The position numbers and the translations under genes were made by a program. Below are positions 1 to 5,798 of a stretch of DNA of 7,973 nt, piece by piece; position 1 is the stretch's first letter; the number at the start of each line of letters is the position of its first letter. This DNA comes from Nitrospirae bacterium RBG_19FT_COMBO_42_15 (lineage in GTDB: Bacteria > Nitrospirota > CAKKRA01 > 9FT-COMBO-42-15): positions 1 to 7,973 of the forward strand of contig MHEL01000125.1 in NCBI GenBank assembly GCA_001803815.1. The letters are read 5' to 3'. A model generated the notes under the pieces. The model did not search any database. It worked only from the letters and a program-made list of their open reading frames with translations, and was not told the origin of the DNA.

Positions 1-752
1 GTATCTGCAGGCGACGGGTCTGTAACATCTATGCCATCGCCTCGCGCCTTGATTACTGCCGGCAAAATCTCATCCCACTCCTCTGTGCCAAAGAGCTTTC
101 CTTCTCCTGCGTGAGGATTTAAGGCAGCAAGCCCTATCCTCGGATTGGGTATCTTAAAATATTTCATTGCCTTGTTGGCAAGGAGGATGGTTTTATACAC
201 CCTGTCTTTATTAATATGCCTTGGCACATCCTTTAATGCGAGGTGTGTTGTGACAAGGATAACCCTTAATGGACCGCTCGCGAGCATCATACCAAAGTCT
301 TTTGCTCCTGTAAGCTCTGCCAATAGCTCTGTATGGCCCCTGTACGGAAATCCTGATGCATTCATTACCTCTTTGTTTATTGGCGCTGTTGTCACCGCAT
401 CTATTATTTTATTCTGCGCAAGCTCTACCGCTTTTTTGATATAATCAACAACCGCCTTTCCTGCTGCCTTGCTTGGAAAGCCGAATTTTATCTGACCCTC
501 ATCAATATTTTTAAGGTCAATGACATTGATTGTATTATGATAGATAAAATCCTTTTTTATCTCCTGAGCTGCTTTAACAGCAAAGGGAAGTTTTAATAAT
601 TTTACCATGTCCTCTATTGTCTTTGCATCGCCAATTACAACAGGCTGGCAGAATTCATGCAGCTTTGCCTGATGAAATGCCTTTACAATGACCTCTGGTC
701 CGATGCCGGCAGGGTCTCCCATGGTTATTCCTATAATCGGTTTTTTACTCAT
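1..752 (-). CDS. pdxA: 4-hydroxythreonine-4-phosphate dehydrogenase PdxA, partial (C-terminus beyond left edge)
   Basis: PdxA is a cytoplasmic, metal-dependent NAD enzyme that oxidises 4-phosphohydroxy-L-threonine in the DXP-dependent pathway to pyridoxal phosphate. I translated 250 residues from the ATG at 752 to the window edge. Family marks seen: the N-terminal TMGDPAGIGPE (10-20), TTAPINKE (121-128), RGHTELLA (138-145), VTTHLALKDVP (167-177), LNPHAGEG (211-218) and the start of the PAD motif at the edge. H170 and H214 match two of the three metal-binding histidines of E. coli PdxA (H166, H211); the third lies outside the window. About 75-85 residues are probably missing. The start is supported by the conserved N-terminus and a strong GGAGGAG (764-770) 11 bases upstream, inside lemA. 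The ATG overlaps the lemA stop in ATGA (749-752), implying translational coupling. Identity is secure; a PdxA2-type paralogue with another substrate is not excluded. Confidence 0.96.
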   Translation of the reverse strand, partial: MSKKPIIGITMGDPAGIGPEVIVKAFHQAKLHEFCQPVVIGDAKTIEDMVKLLKLPFAVKAAQEIKKDFIYHNTINVIDLKNIDEGQIKFGFPSKAAGKAVVDYIKKAVELAQNKIIDAVTTAPINKEVMNASGFPYRGHTELLAELTGAKDFGMMLASGPLRVILVTTHLALKDVPRHINKDRVYKTILLANKAMKYFKIPNPRIGLAALNPHAGEGKLFGTEEWDEILPAVIKARGDGIDVTDPSPAD

Positions 753-1333
753 TTTGTTATTTTCTCCTCCATCCCAATTTTAGAACCTTGTTTGCCTGTA
801 TCTAAAGAGCTGAAATAGGGAAAGTCCTTAAAGCCGGTGATAAAGGCAACAATATTATACGGAACCTGCCTTTTTTTCTGATTGTATTTCTTTACCATTT
901 CATTATAATCCTTTTTTTCATTATTCAGGCTGTTCTCAGTTATTGCCAATTCGTCTGAAACCTTGATAAATGATTGGTTCTCTCTTATTGACGGATGCAT
1001 CTCAATAACACCCTGAAGGCTTGCAAGCGCATTTAAAAGGTCATTGGCAGCGGCAATCTTTTCTTCCTGCGTCTTTGCCCATGTAAGCCTTATCCGCGCA
1101 TCCTCTGCTGTTTTCAGCATACGGCTCTCATCCTTATTTGAATAGCCGTGTATAATGCCTGTATGCCGAGGGACGAGATATGAGATGCGGTGGAGGTAGT
1201 TTTCAATCTGCGTCCATGATGATTTTATGCCTTCATCCAGTTTAACAAATTTATTGTACACACTGAAAAAGCCAAAGGAGGAGAGGGCGGTGATTATTAA
1301 TATGGCTACTCCTATAATTTTTATTTTTTTCAT
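749..1333 (-). CDS. LemA family membrane-anchored protein
   Basis: 194-residue LemA-family protein, close to the usual family length. One N-terminal membrane helix (about residues 5-24) is followed by a helical domain. Family hallmarks seen: YNKFVKLDEGIKSSWTQIE (26-44), matching the YNxLVxL...xxAWxQI consensus; a degenerate form of the RRxDLIPNLVETVKGYAxHE region at 49-69 (HRISYLVPRH...GY); and a C-terminal stretch with ENSL, KDYNEMVKKYN and VPYNIVAFITGF (about 133-168). LemA proteins have no settled biochemical role. The basic and Asn residues of the central motif are partly replaced, so this is a divergent member. It begins 12 bases after the CDF exporter stop with only a weak AGG as ribosome site, so it probably depends on read-through translation, and it ends overlapping pdxA. 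Co-transcription with a metal exporter gives context but no proven function. Confidence 0.92.
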   Translation of the reverse strand: MKKIKIIGVAILIITALSSFGFFSVYNKFVKLDEGIKSSWTQIENYLHRISYLVPRHTGIIHGYSNKDESRMLKTAEDARIRLTWAKTQEEKIAAANDLLNALASLQGVIEMHPSIRENQSFIKVSDELAITENSLNNEKKDYNEMVKKYNQKKRQVPYNIVAFITGFKDFPYFSSLDTGKQGSKIGMEEKITK

Positions 1334-1345
1334 TTTTAAAGAAGC

Positions 1346-2236
1346 CTATTTATTGCTTAATATTGCTGCCTTGCTATTTTGCCTGTATGGTTCTATATGC
1401 ACAACAACATCTGTGATTTCAGCAAATCTTTTCTTCAGCTCCTGCTCAACAAAATAGGAGACATCATGCGCGTCATTAACGCTCATCTCAGGGTCAACCT
1501 TTACATGAAGGTCAACATATATATGGCCCTGCATGCCTCTTGTCCTTATCTTATGGCACTCCTTTACGCCCTTGACTGCCATTACAACATCCTTTATCCT
1601 ATTGCCATTAATGACAGAGGCGTCCATTAATACATCTGAGCTCTCTCTTACTATCCTGTATCCTGTTCTGCCAATTATGATGGTGATTCCTGCGGCAGCC
1701 ACTGCGTCAAGCATAGGATATCCCATCTTTATTGCAACAAGGGTTATTATAACAGATATAGAGACAAAGATGTCGCTCATTGTGTGCATTGAATCAGCAA
1801 TGAGAAAGCTGCTCTTAAATTCCCTGCCCTTTTTCTTTTCATAAAGCATAACACCTATATTTACAGATAACGTAATCCCCATGATTACAAAGCTCGTTAT
1901 GGTTGATTCAGGGTGATTGGGGGTGACGAACCTGTAAAGGCTCTTTTTTAGTATCTCAAAGCAGGTTATAAAAAGGAAGCCTGCAACAGCTAAGGATGCA
2001 AAGGTCTCAAATTTTCTATGGCCGTATGGATGGGATTCATCAGGCGGCTGCGAGGCTATCCATATGCCAATAAGCCCGATGACATTTGAGGAGCCGTCAA
2101 GCATGGAGTGGAAGCCGTCTGCTGTCATGCTTATAGAGCCGGATAGATAACCGTAGGCTATCTTTGCCCCTGCCACTGTCAGATTTAATATAAGGGTATA
2201 CCACAGAACCCTCCTTATCTTACCGCTTGAATCCAT
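1346..2236 (-). CDS. Cation diffusion facilitator (CDF) family metal exporter
   Basis: 296-residue inner-membrane antiporter of the CDF family, which exports Zn2+, Fe2+, Mn2+ or similar divalent ions in exchange for protons. Metal-site motifs seen: HSMLD in TM2 (H43, D47) and HTMSD in TM5 (H151, D155), i.e. HxxxD in both halves of transport site A, where E. coli YiiP has DxxxD plus HxxxD. Also seen are the conserved SHPYGHRKFE loop (68-77) before TM3, LMDAS (203-207) at the end of the membrane part, and a cytoplasmic ferredoxin-like domain (about 208-285) with H228, H238, H244, H257 and H280 that probably binds regulatory metal. Six helices are expected. The ATG at 2236 is the only reasonable start: the open frame upstream to about 2303 has no ATG, GTG or TTG. 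No Shine-Dalgarno sequence precedes it. It is the first gene of a CDF-lemA-pdxA unit. The exact metal cannot be read from the sequence; Zn2+ is a reasonable default. Confidence 0.95.
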   Translation of the reverse strand: MDSSGKIRRVLWYTLILNLTVAGAKIAYGYLSGSISMTADGFHSMLDGSSNVIGLIGIWIASQPPDESHPYGHRKFETFASLAVAGFLFITCFEILKKSLYRFVTPNHPESTITSFVIMGITLSVNIGVMLYEKKKGREFKSSFLIADSMHTMSDIFVSISVIITLVAIKMGYPMLDAVAAAGITIIIGRTGYRIVRESSDVLMDASVINGNRIKDVVMAVKGVKECHKIRTRGMQGHIYVDLHVKVDPEMSVNDAHDVSYFVEQELKKRFAEITDVVVHIEPYRQNSKAAILSNK

Positions 2237-2242
2237 AAGGAA

Positions 2243-2271
2243 ATTATAATATAGCAGCAGCCTTGACGCAA
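2243..2271 (-). promoter_or_regulatory. Candidate promoter for the CDF-lemA-pdxA unit (possibly leaderless)
   Basis: On the minus strand there is a perfect TATAAT (2248-2243), with a poor -35 candidate TTGCGT (2271-2266) at 17-base spacing. Initiation 6-7 bases past the -10 would fall at about 2236-2237, on or next to the A of the CDF start codon. This fits the absence of any Shine-Dalgarno sequence and suggests a leaderless mRNA. The -10 match is direct; promoter activity is inferred. Confidence 0.42.
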
Positions 2272-2289
2272 CAAAAAATCTTCTTTGTT
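2270..2289. promoter_or_regulatory. Dyad between divergent -35 regions, operator-like
   Basis: AACAAA (2270-2275) and TTTGTT (2284-2289) form a 6-bp inverted repeat with an 8-base spacer. It touches the two proposed -35 hexamers facing in opposite directions, where a regulator could control both units. The arms are A/T-rich and short, so chance occurrence is quite possible. Confidence 0.25.
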
Positions 2290-2317
2290 TGACATAAACC
2301 TAAAATTCTGCTATTTT
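2289..2317 (+). promoter_or_regulatory. Candidate promoter for the ComFB-domain operon
   Basis: A consensus TTGACA (2289-2294) is followed, after 17 bases, by TATTTT (2312-2317, 4 of 6 matches to TATAAT). Predicted initiation near 2324 would leave a leader of about 10 bases that still contains most of the GAGAGG ribosome site (2323-2328, 5 bases before the ATG). An alternative -10, TAAAAT (2301-2306), lacks a good -35. The -35 is convincing; the -10 choice is uncertain. Confidence 0.45.
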
Positions 2318-2333
2318 TAATAGAGAGGTATTT

Positions 2334-2678
2334 ATGAGCGCACAATCAGCAATGAAGCTTGAAAATGCAAATTATGAGAGGGTGATACTTGCAATTGAAA
2401 GATTGACAGTAGCAAACCCGAAATATTGCCAATGCATGAGATGCAGGCTTGATGTAACAGCAATTGCCCTAAACGGTCTTCCGCCAAAGTATTTTATATC
2501 CCCCTCATCAATGGAGATAGAGGAGCTTGCATCGCCTATCTTAATGGTAGAGGCATCTGTATTATACGCGCTTGAGAGGGTGTCCGGGCATCCGCACCAT
2601 CAGAGGCCGGAACCTAAAAAGGCAAGCGATAACATAAAAAAAACATCCGAAAAAGTTGCAGAAAAAGATATTGAATAA
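2334..2678 (+). CDS. ComFB-domain (late competence development ComFB family) protein
   Basis: 114-residue soluble protein. Residues 10-85 match the ComFB family: a helical start, then the Cys-rich core CQCMRCRLD (C32, C34, C37, D40), VTAIALNGLPPKYF (41-54) and a following helix. The CxCxxCxxDxxAxALNxLPPxY pattern is the diagnostic signature. ComFB was named from the Bacillus subtilis comF operon, where its role is unclear; I recall a Cys-bound zinc in its structure and reports of cyanobacterial ComFB-type proteins as cyclic-di-GMP receptors, neither shown by this sequence. After the domain comes GHPHH (85-89), which could add metal ligands, and a charged Lys/Glu tail (93-114), probably disordered. 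The start is fixed by GAGAGG at 2323-2328. It is transcribed away from the CDF gene and is first in an operon with the secreted protein 27 bases downstream. No competence gene is present, so a competence role should not be assumed. Confidence 0.86.
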   Translation: MSAQSAMKLENANYERVILAIERLTVANPKYCQCMRCRLDVTAIALNGLPPKYFISPSSMEIEELASPILMVEASVLYALERVSGHPHHQRPEPKKASDNIKKTSEKVAEKDIE

Positions 2679-2705
2679 TATTATAAGCATAAGGAGGGAT
2701 TTATT

Positions 2706-3308
2706 ATGAAAAGGATTTTATATGCAGCGTCAATAATAATGGCGGTCTTAATGCTCTTTGGCGCTGACGCATGGGCAAAAAAAGACAAGTTTGTAGAGAG
2801 CAAGGAATATAAGGAGAAAAAGGATGCGACAGGTTTTATAAAAAACTATGAAGGAATGGAAGAGGGCGATGATGTTAAGTGGGTCTATGTAAAGCCAGGC
2901 GTGAAGTTCGGAAAATATGACAGCGTAAAGATAGAATCCTTTGATACCATTGCAAACAAATCAAATAAGGATATTCAGAAGGGTCTGAAGGAAAACTTTG
3001 ACACATCCTTTAAAAGAATTGGCAAGAATGTATCTGGTTCAGGTCAGTTAATAATAAAGGGCGCTATGTATAAGGTTGAGGAATACGATGTTGGTAAAAA
3101 GATAGGCACGAGTTTCATTCCTTTTGCAGGCGGCATCGTATCCCGTACTCAGGGCAATCCAACAGTTGGTGTAGAGCTGATATTAATTGATGCAGCAACA
3201 AAAGAGGAGGTTGCAAGGATAAGACACGAGGCGCAGGACTCGTCCTTGCACTCTGCATCAGCAGAGGTTGCAGACGATATTGCCAATTTTGTGAGAGACA
3301 ATAAGTAG
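2706..3308 (+). CDS. Secreted/periplasmic protein, DUF3313/DUF4410-like, function unknown
   Basis: 200-residue exported protein. An N-terminal signal peptide (KR at 2-3, hydrophobic core about 4-19, probable cleavage after AWA at 24) lacks a lipobox cysteine, so it should be released in the periplasm or outside rather than lipidated. The mature part opens with a Lys/Glu-rich segment (25-40), then TGFIKNYEGM (42-51), YVKPGVKFGKYDSVKI (61-76) and a β-rich second half with GTSFIPFAGGIVSR (134-147), VGVELILIDAATKEEVAR (154-171) and a final helix. The GF..Y..., Y.kPg..f.kYd.v.i pattern resembles DUF3313, and the 'fold into an outer-membrane-associated β domain' logic of DUF4410; I assign it from pattern memory only. 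These families have no established function. AGGAGG at 2692-2697, 8 bases before the ATG, fixes the start. It follows the ComFB gene by 27 bases, and its stop lies next to a long palindrome. Confidence 0.8.
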   Translation: MKRILYAASIIMAVLMLFGADAWAKKDKFVESKEYKEKKDATGFIKNYEGMEEGDDVKWVYVKPGVKFGKYDSVKIESFDTIANKSNKDIQKGLKENFDTSFKRIGKNVSGSGQLIIKGAMYKVEEYDVGKKIGTSFIPFAGGIVSRTQGNPTVGVELILIDAATKEEVARIRHEAQDSSLHSASAEVADDIANFVRDNK

Positions 3309-3431
3309 TTCACGCTGAAAAACGCCCATCTGCTTTGTTAGGACTTCGGGGCTGCATCCTCACATACCTAAGAGTATGCTGCGGTGCAACCCCTTGTCCT
3401 TTCTCGCATCTGGAACATTTTTGAGCGTGAA
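3309..3431. repeat. 123-bp imperfect palindrome, probable extragenic repeat element
   Basis: The element is a nearly symmetric palindrome centred near 3370. Paired blocks seen, in one register with a single bulge: TTCACGCT (3309-3316) with AGCGTGAA (3424-3431), perfect; AGGAC (3340-3344) with GTCCT (3396-3400); GGGGCTGCA (3348-3356) with TGCAACCCC (3385-3393), one mismatch; and CATAC (3363-3367) with GTATG (3374-3378) around a 6-base loop. An A-run near 3318 faces a T-run near 3418-3422. It begins immediately after the secreted-protein stop (3306-3308) and lies between converging genes. No open reading frame fits. The perfect terminal arms recall a REP/MITE-like element, and transcripts from either side would fold. 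Only one copy is visible here. Confidence 0.78.
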
Positions 3432-3438
3432 TCCTGTC

Positions 3439-3464
3439 AAAAAAAAATAAAAGGCTACACCTTT
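3439..3464 (-). terminator. Rho-independent terminator after the permease gene
   Basis: On the minus strand AAAGG (3464-3460), loop TGTAG (3459-3455) and CCTTT (3454-3450) form a 5-bp hairpin followed by T, A and nine T's (3447-3439). The loop includes the TAG stop codon of the permease, so the terminator overlaps the end of the gene. The stem is short and weak, but the U-tract is long. The palindrome just beyond it could back it up. Confidence 0.5.
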
Positions 3465-4585
3465 ATTATCCTGTATTTAATAGCATAATACAATATCAGC
3501 CCTGCTAAAAATCCAACACCAATATTCCATAGCGAAATCCCTGCTGTTGCGAGCATAACGTAGGCATCCTCCTTTTCCCAGCCGATGCCTTTTGCGACAG
3601 ACGCCAGCTCAAGCCCGGCAAAACAGAGGATGACGCCCAAGATGCCGGCAGGAAAGATCTTAAACAGCACAGCCACAGAGTCAGAAAAAAAGAGGCCGAT
3701 AATAACAAGCATCACGCCAAGAATAACAAGTGCGCCGCCTGTTTTAGCTCCGAACCTTACATGGCCTGCCATGCCGCCAGCGCCATGGCACAGCGGCACG
3801 CCGCCGATTGCTGTTGAGAAGATATTCATAAATCCATGGTCTATTGCTATTGTCCTTTCCTTTACCTTTTTATTTGGAAAGAGCCTGTTATTTTCTGCAG
3901 TGATTGCTATTATGGCATTCCCAAGCGTAAGGGGGATCTGGGGAATGCCAAGCATCAATATTCCATTTATCATGCCCTCTCTGTCTATGTTTAAAATGCC
4001 AAATTCAGGCAGCCTTAAATGCATGCCTGTTTTTATTAATTCAGAAAAGAGTTCAGGAGCGCGAATAAAGGATATGATGATGCCAAATAAAAGAAGGAGG
4101 AGCATTGCAGGGAATCTTGTATTTGTAAGGAATAAAAAGGTTATTACAACCCCGATAATACCAATAATAGGCTCAGCAGCTATCATTTTTATCCCGTCAT
4201 AAATAAATGAAAGACCGAGTCCAAGCATTATGCCGATTACAACCGGCTTCTTTGTGATCCTTGCAAGTATGTCAATGGCTCCGCTTAATCCCATTATTAG
4301 CCAGAGGAGTCCGGTAAAAATCCCTGATCCCCATATCATACCATGTGTAACAAGCTCTGGATTTGCAATAGCAGCGCCGCCGATTGCCTTCATAGGCTGG
4401 ATTGGCATTGGCGTCTTGAAATATAAACCGGCAAAGATTTTAAACAGGCCAAATGATAGAAGGATGCCGAGCGGGTCCATCTTATTGATGGTGATATAGC
4501 CGACTACAAAAGGTATGAAAGTTCCTAAGTCGCCAAATGCGCCAGCAAATTCCATCCTGTTATATTTATTGCCGCTGATTTTCAT
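3455..4585 (-). CDS. MOT1-family molybdate/sulfate-type permease
   Basis: 376-residue polytopic inner-membrane protein, about ten to twelve hydrophobic segments, of the MOT1 (putative molybdate transporter) family, related to SulP sulfate transporters but lacking a STAS domain. Diagnostic motifs: AFGDLGTFIPF (16-26), PMPIQPMKAI (59-68), PQIPLTLGNA (215-224) and PLCHGAGGMAGHVRFGAKTGG (264-284). These duplicated segments are the substrate-binding half-sites of the family. Plant MOT1 carries molybdate; substrates of bacterial members are mostly predicted, so molybdate, sulfate or another oxyanion are all possible. The ATG at 4585 overlaps the larC stop (ATGA, 4582-4585). No good ribosome site is seen close by, so translation probably depends on larC. 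It is the last gene of the mutS2-larC unit and ends at a short terminator. The SulP-like label alone would be too broad. Confidence 0.9.
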   Translation of the reverse strand: MKISGNKYNRMEFAGAFGDLGTFIPFVVGYITINKMDPLGILLSFGLFKIFAGLYFKTPMPIQPMKAIGGAAIANPELVTHGMIWGSGIFTGLLWLIMGLSGAIDILARITKKPVVIGIMLGLGLSFIYDGIKMIAAEPIIGIIGVVITFLFLTNTRFPAMLLLLLFGIIISFIRAPELFSELIKTGMHLRLPEFGILNIDREGMINGILMLGIPQIPLTLGNAIIAITAENNRLFPNKKVKERTIAIDHGFMNIFSTAIGGVPLCHGAGGMAGHVRFGAKTGGALVILGVMLVIIGLFFSDSVAVLFKIFPAGILGVILCFAGLELASVAKGIGWEKEDAYVMLATAGISLWNIGVGFLAGLILYYAIKYRIIKV

Positions 4586-5754
4586 TTTATAATTCTGCCA
4601 GCCTCTCTCTTAACCTCCTCCATTACCTTTTTTAACGGTATCCCCTTTTTAATAGCAATCCTTTTGCAGTCCTCGTATTCTGGGTTTATGCCTAATATCT
4701 CTTTATCATCAAAAGCTATCTTCACACGCGCCCTTCCATATTTTGTCCTTATCTCTTTTATCTCCCTTTCAACCTTGATCCTTCCTATCTCCTGAACCCT
4801 CATGCCAATGGATGTGGTCTCTCTAAAGATGATATCCGACAGCTTTTTTACATCATCCTTTTTTGCAAGTACGCTTAACATTGTCCCAGGCCGGCCCTTT
4901 TTCATTATAATTGGCGTAAGATAAACATCCAAAGCGCCTGATGCAAAGAGTATATCCATCACATATTCATAGAGCTGAGGGTTCATGTCATCTATGTTTG
5001 TCTCAAGCAGGATAGTGTTTTCTTCCTTTGCAGGATTTTTAATCTCACCGACAAATATTCTTAACAGATTCGGCATATCAGGCGAGTTAAATGTCCCTGC
5101 GCCATAGCCGATAGACTTAATATCCATCTTTCGCATTGGCCCAAAGTCCTTTGAAAGTGTGCTGATGATTGCTGCGCCTGTTGGTGTTGTCAGCTCCATC
5201 TTTGTATCTGTGGAATAGGCAGGTATGCCTTTTAAAAGCTCTGCTGTGGCAGGCCCGGGGACAGGAAGCATTCCATGGGCTGATTTAATATAACCTGAGC
5301 CGGTATTTATTGCCGATGCACTAATGTTTTCAATCCCTAATATTTTAAGACCAATTACTGCGCCAGTTATATCAACAATTGCATCTACTGCGCCTACCTC
5401 ATGAAAATGGACATTGTTTATGCTTGTCTTATGAACCTTTGCCTCTGCCTTTGCCAGCCTTTCAAAGATACTGATTGCATTATTTTTGATTGACTTGTCA
5501 AGTTTGCTATCGCTTAATATTTTTTTAATATCTGAAAGCCTGCGCTCTTTTTGCCTCCCTTTTACAATTACATCAACCTTTGTTGCAGCAATCCCGTTCT
5601 TTTTCACCTTCTTTGCAAAAATGTCATAATTATCAATTGGAAGTTTTGATAGATATGATTTTAATTCTTTAAGGCTCAGGCCCGCATCAATTAATGCGCC
5701 GAGCGTCATATCGCCGCTTATTCCAGAGAAACAGTCAAAATATGCTGTTCGCAT
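4582..5754 (-). CDS. larC: LarC nickel-pincer cofactor nickel insertion protein (DUF111), single ORF
   Basis: 390-residue cytoplasmic protein of the LarC family. LarC inserts Ni2+ into pyridinium-3,5-bisthiocarboxylic acid mononucleotide, with CTP hydrolysis, to finish the nickel-pincer cofactor of lactate racemase LarA and relatives. Marks seen: YFDCFSGISGDM (5-16), HFHEVGAVDAIVD (116-128), TGSGYIKSAHG (151-161), ELTTPTGAAI (187-196), the C-terminal-domain ETNIDDMNPQ (251-260), MKKGRPG (284-290) and NPEYED (357-362). In Lactiplantibacillus plantarum LarC is made by a programmed -1 frameshift between larC1 and larC2; here both halves are one uninterrupted frame of expected length. No His-rich linker is visible. 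The start is 44 bases after mutS2; AGAAGGG (5768-5774) is a weak, distant ribosome site (13 bases). No larA, larB or larE is in the window. The product may serve a LarA-type racemase or epimerase elsewhere. Confidence 0.95.
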   Translation of the reverse strand: MRTAYFDCFSGISGDMTLGALIDAGLSLKELKSYLSKLPIDNYDIFAKKVKKNGIAATKVDVIVKGRQKERRLSDIKKILSDSKLDKSIKNNAISIFERLAKAEAKVHKTSINNVHFHEVGAVDAIVDITGAVIGLKILGIENISASAINTGSGYIKSAHGMLPVPGPATAELLKGIPAYSTDTKMELTTPTGAAIISTLSKDFGPMRKMDIKSIGYGAGTFNSPDMPNLLRIFVGEIKNPAKEENTILLETNIDDMNPQLYEYVMDILFASGALDVYLTPIIMKKGRPGTMLSVLAKKDDVKKLSDIIFRETTSIGMRVQEIGRIKVEREIKEIRTKYGRARVKIAFDDKEILGINPEYEDCKRIAIKKGIPLKKVMEEVKREAGRIIK

Positions 5755-5798
5755 AAAAGAAGTATAACCCTTCTCTTTTTTATGTTCAAGAGAAAGTT
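5755..5798 (-). promoter_or_regulatory. mutS2-larC spacer with two competing hairpins over the weak ribosome site
   Basis: On the minus strand CTTTCTCTT (5796-5788) can pair with AAGAGAAGG (5777-5769) over 9 pairs including one G-T wobble, loop of 10 bases. The segment AAGAGAAG can instead pair with CTTCTTTT (5762-5755), which ends directly before the larC ATG. Both would cover the AGAAGGG ribosome site. The purine/pyrimidine bias makes this possible by chance, so function is inferred only. Confidence 0.25.

Noticed and set aside
145..444. Plus-strand open frame inside the pdxA region
   Set aside because: It lies opposite well-conserved PdxA motifs and has no ribosome site or recognisable domain.
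2334..2678. Competence operon member
   Set aside because: No comF, comE or DNA-uptake gene nearby; only the ComFB fold is supported.
2679..2705. Separate promoter or attenuator between the ComFB gene and the secreted-protein gene
   Set aside because: The 27 bases hold only AT-rich sequence and the ribosome site; no hairpin or hexamer pair fits.
3309..3431. Palindrome as a classical terminator for the plus-strand operon
   Set aside because: No U-tract follows its right arm on the plus strand, and it is too long and nested for a simple intrinsic terminator.
3585..4202. Plus-strand 205-codon open frame opposite the permease
   Set aside because: Antisense to conserved MOT1 motifs; a low-complexity Met/Pro/Ile shadow without a ribosome site.
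3455..4585. Sulfate permease of the SulP/STAS type
   Set aside because: No STAS domain, and the FGDLGTFIPF and PLCHGAGG motifs fit MOT1 better.
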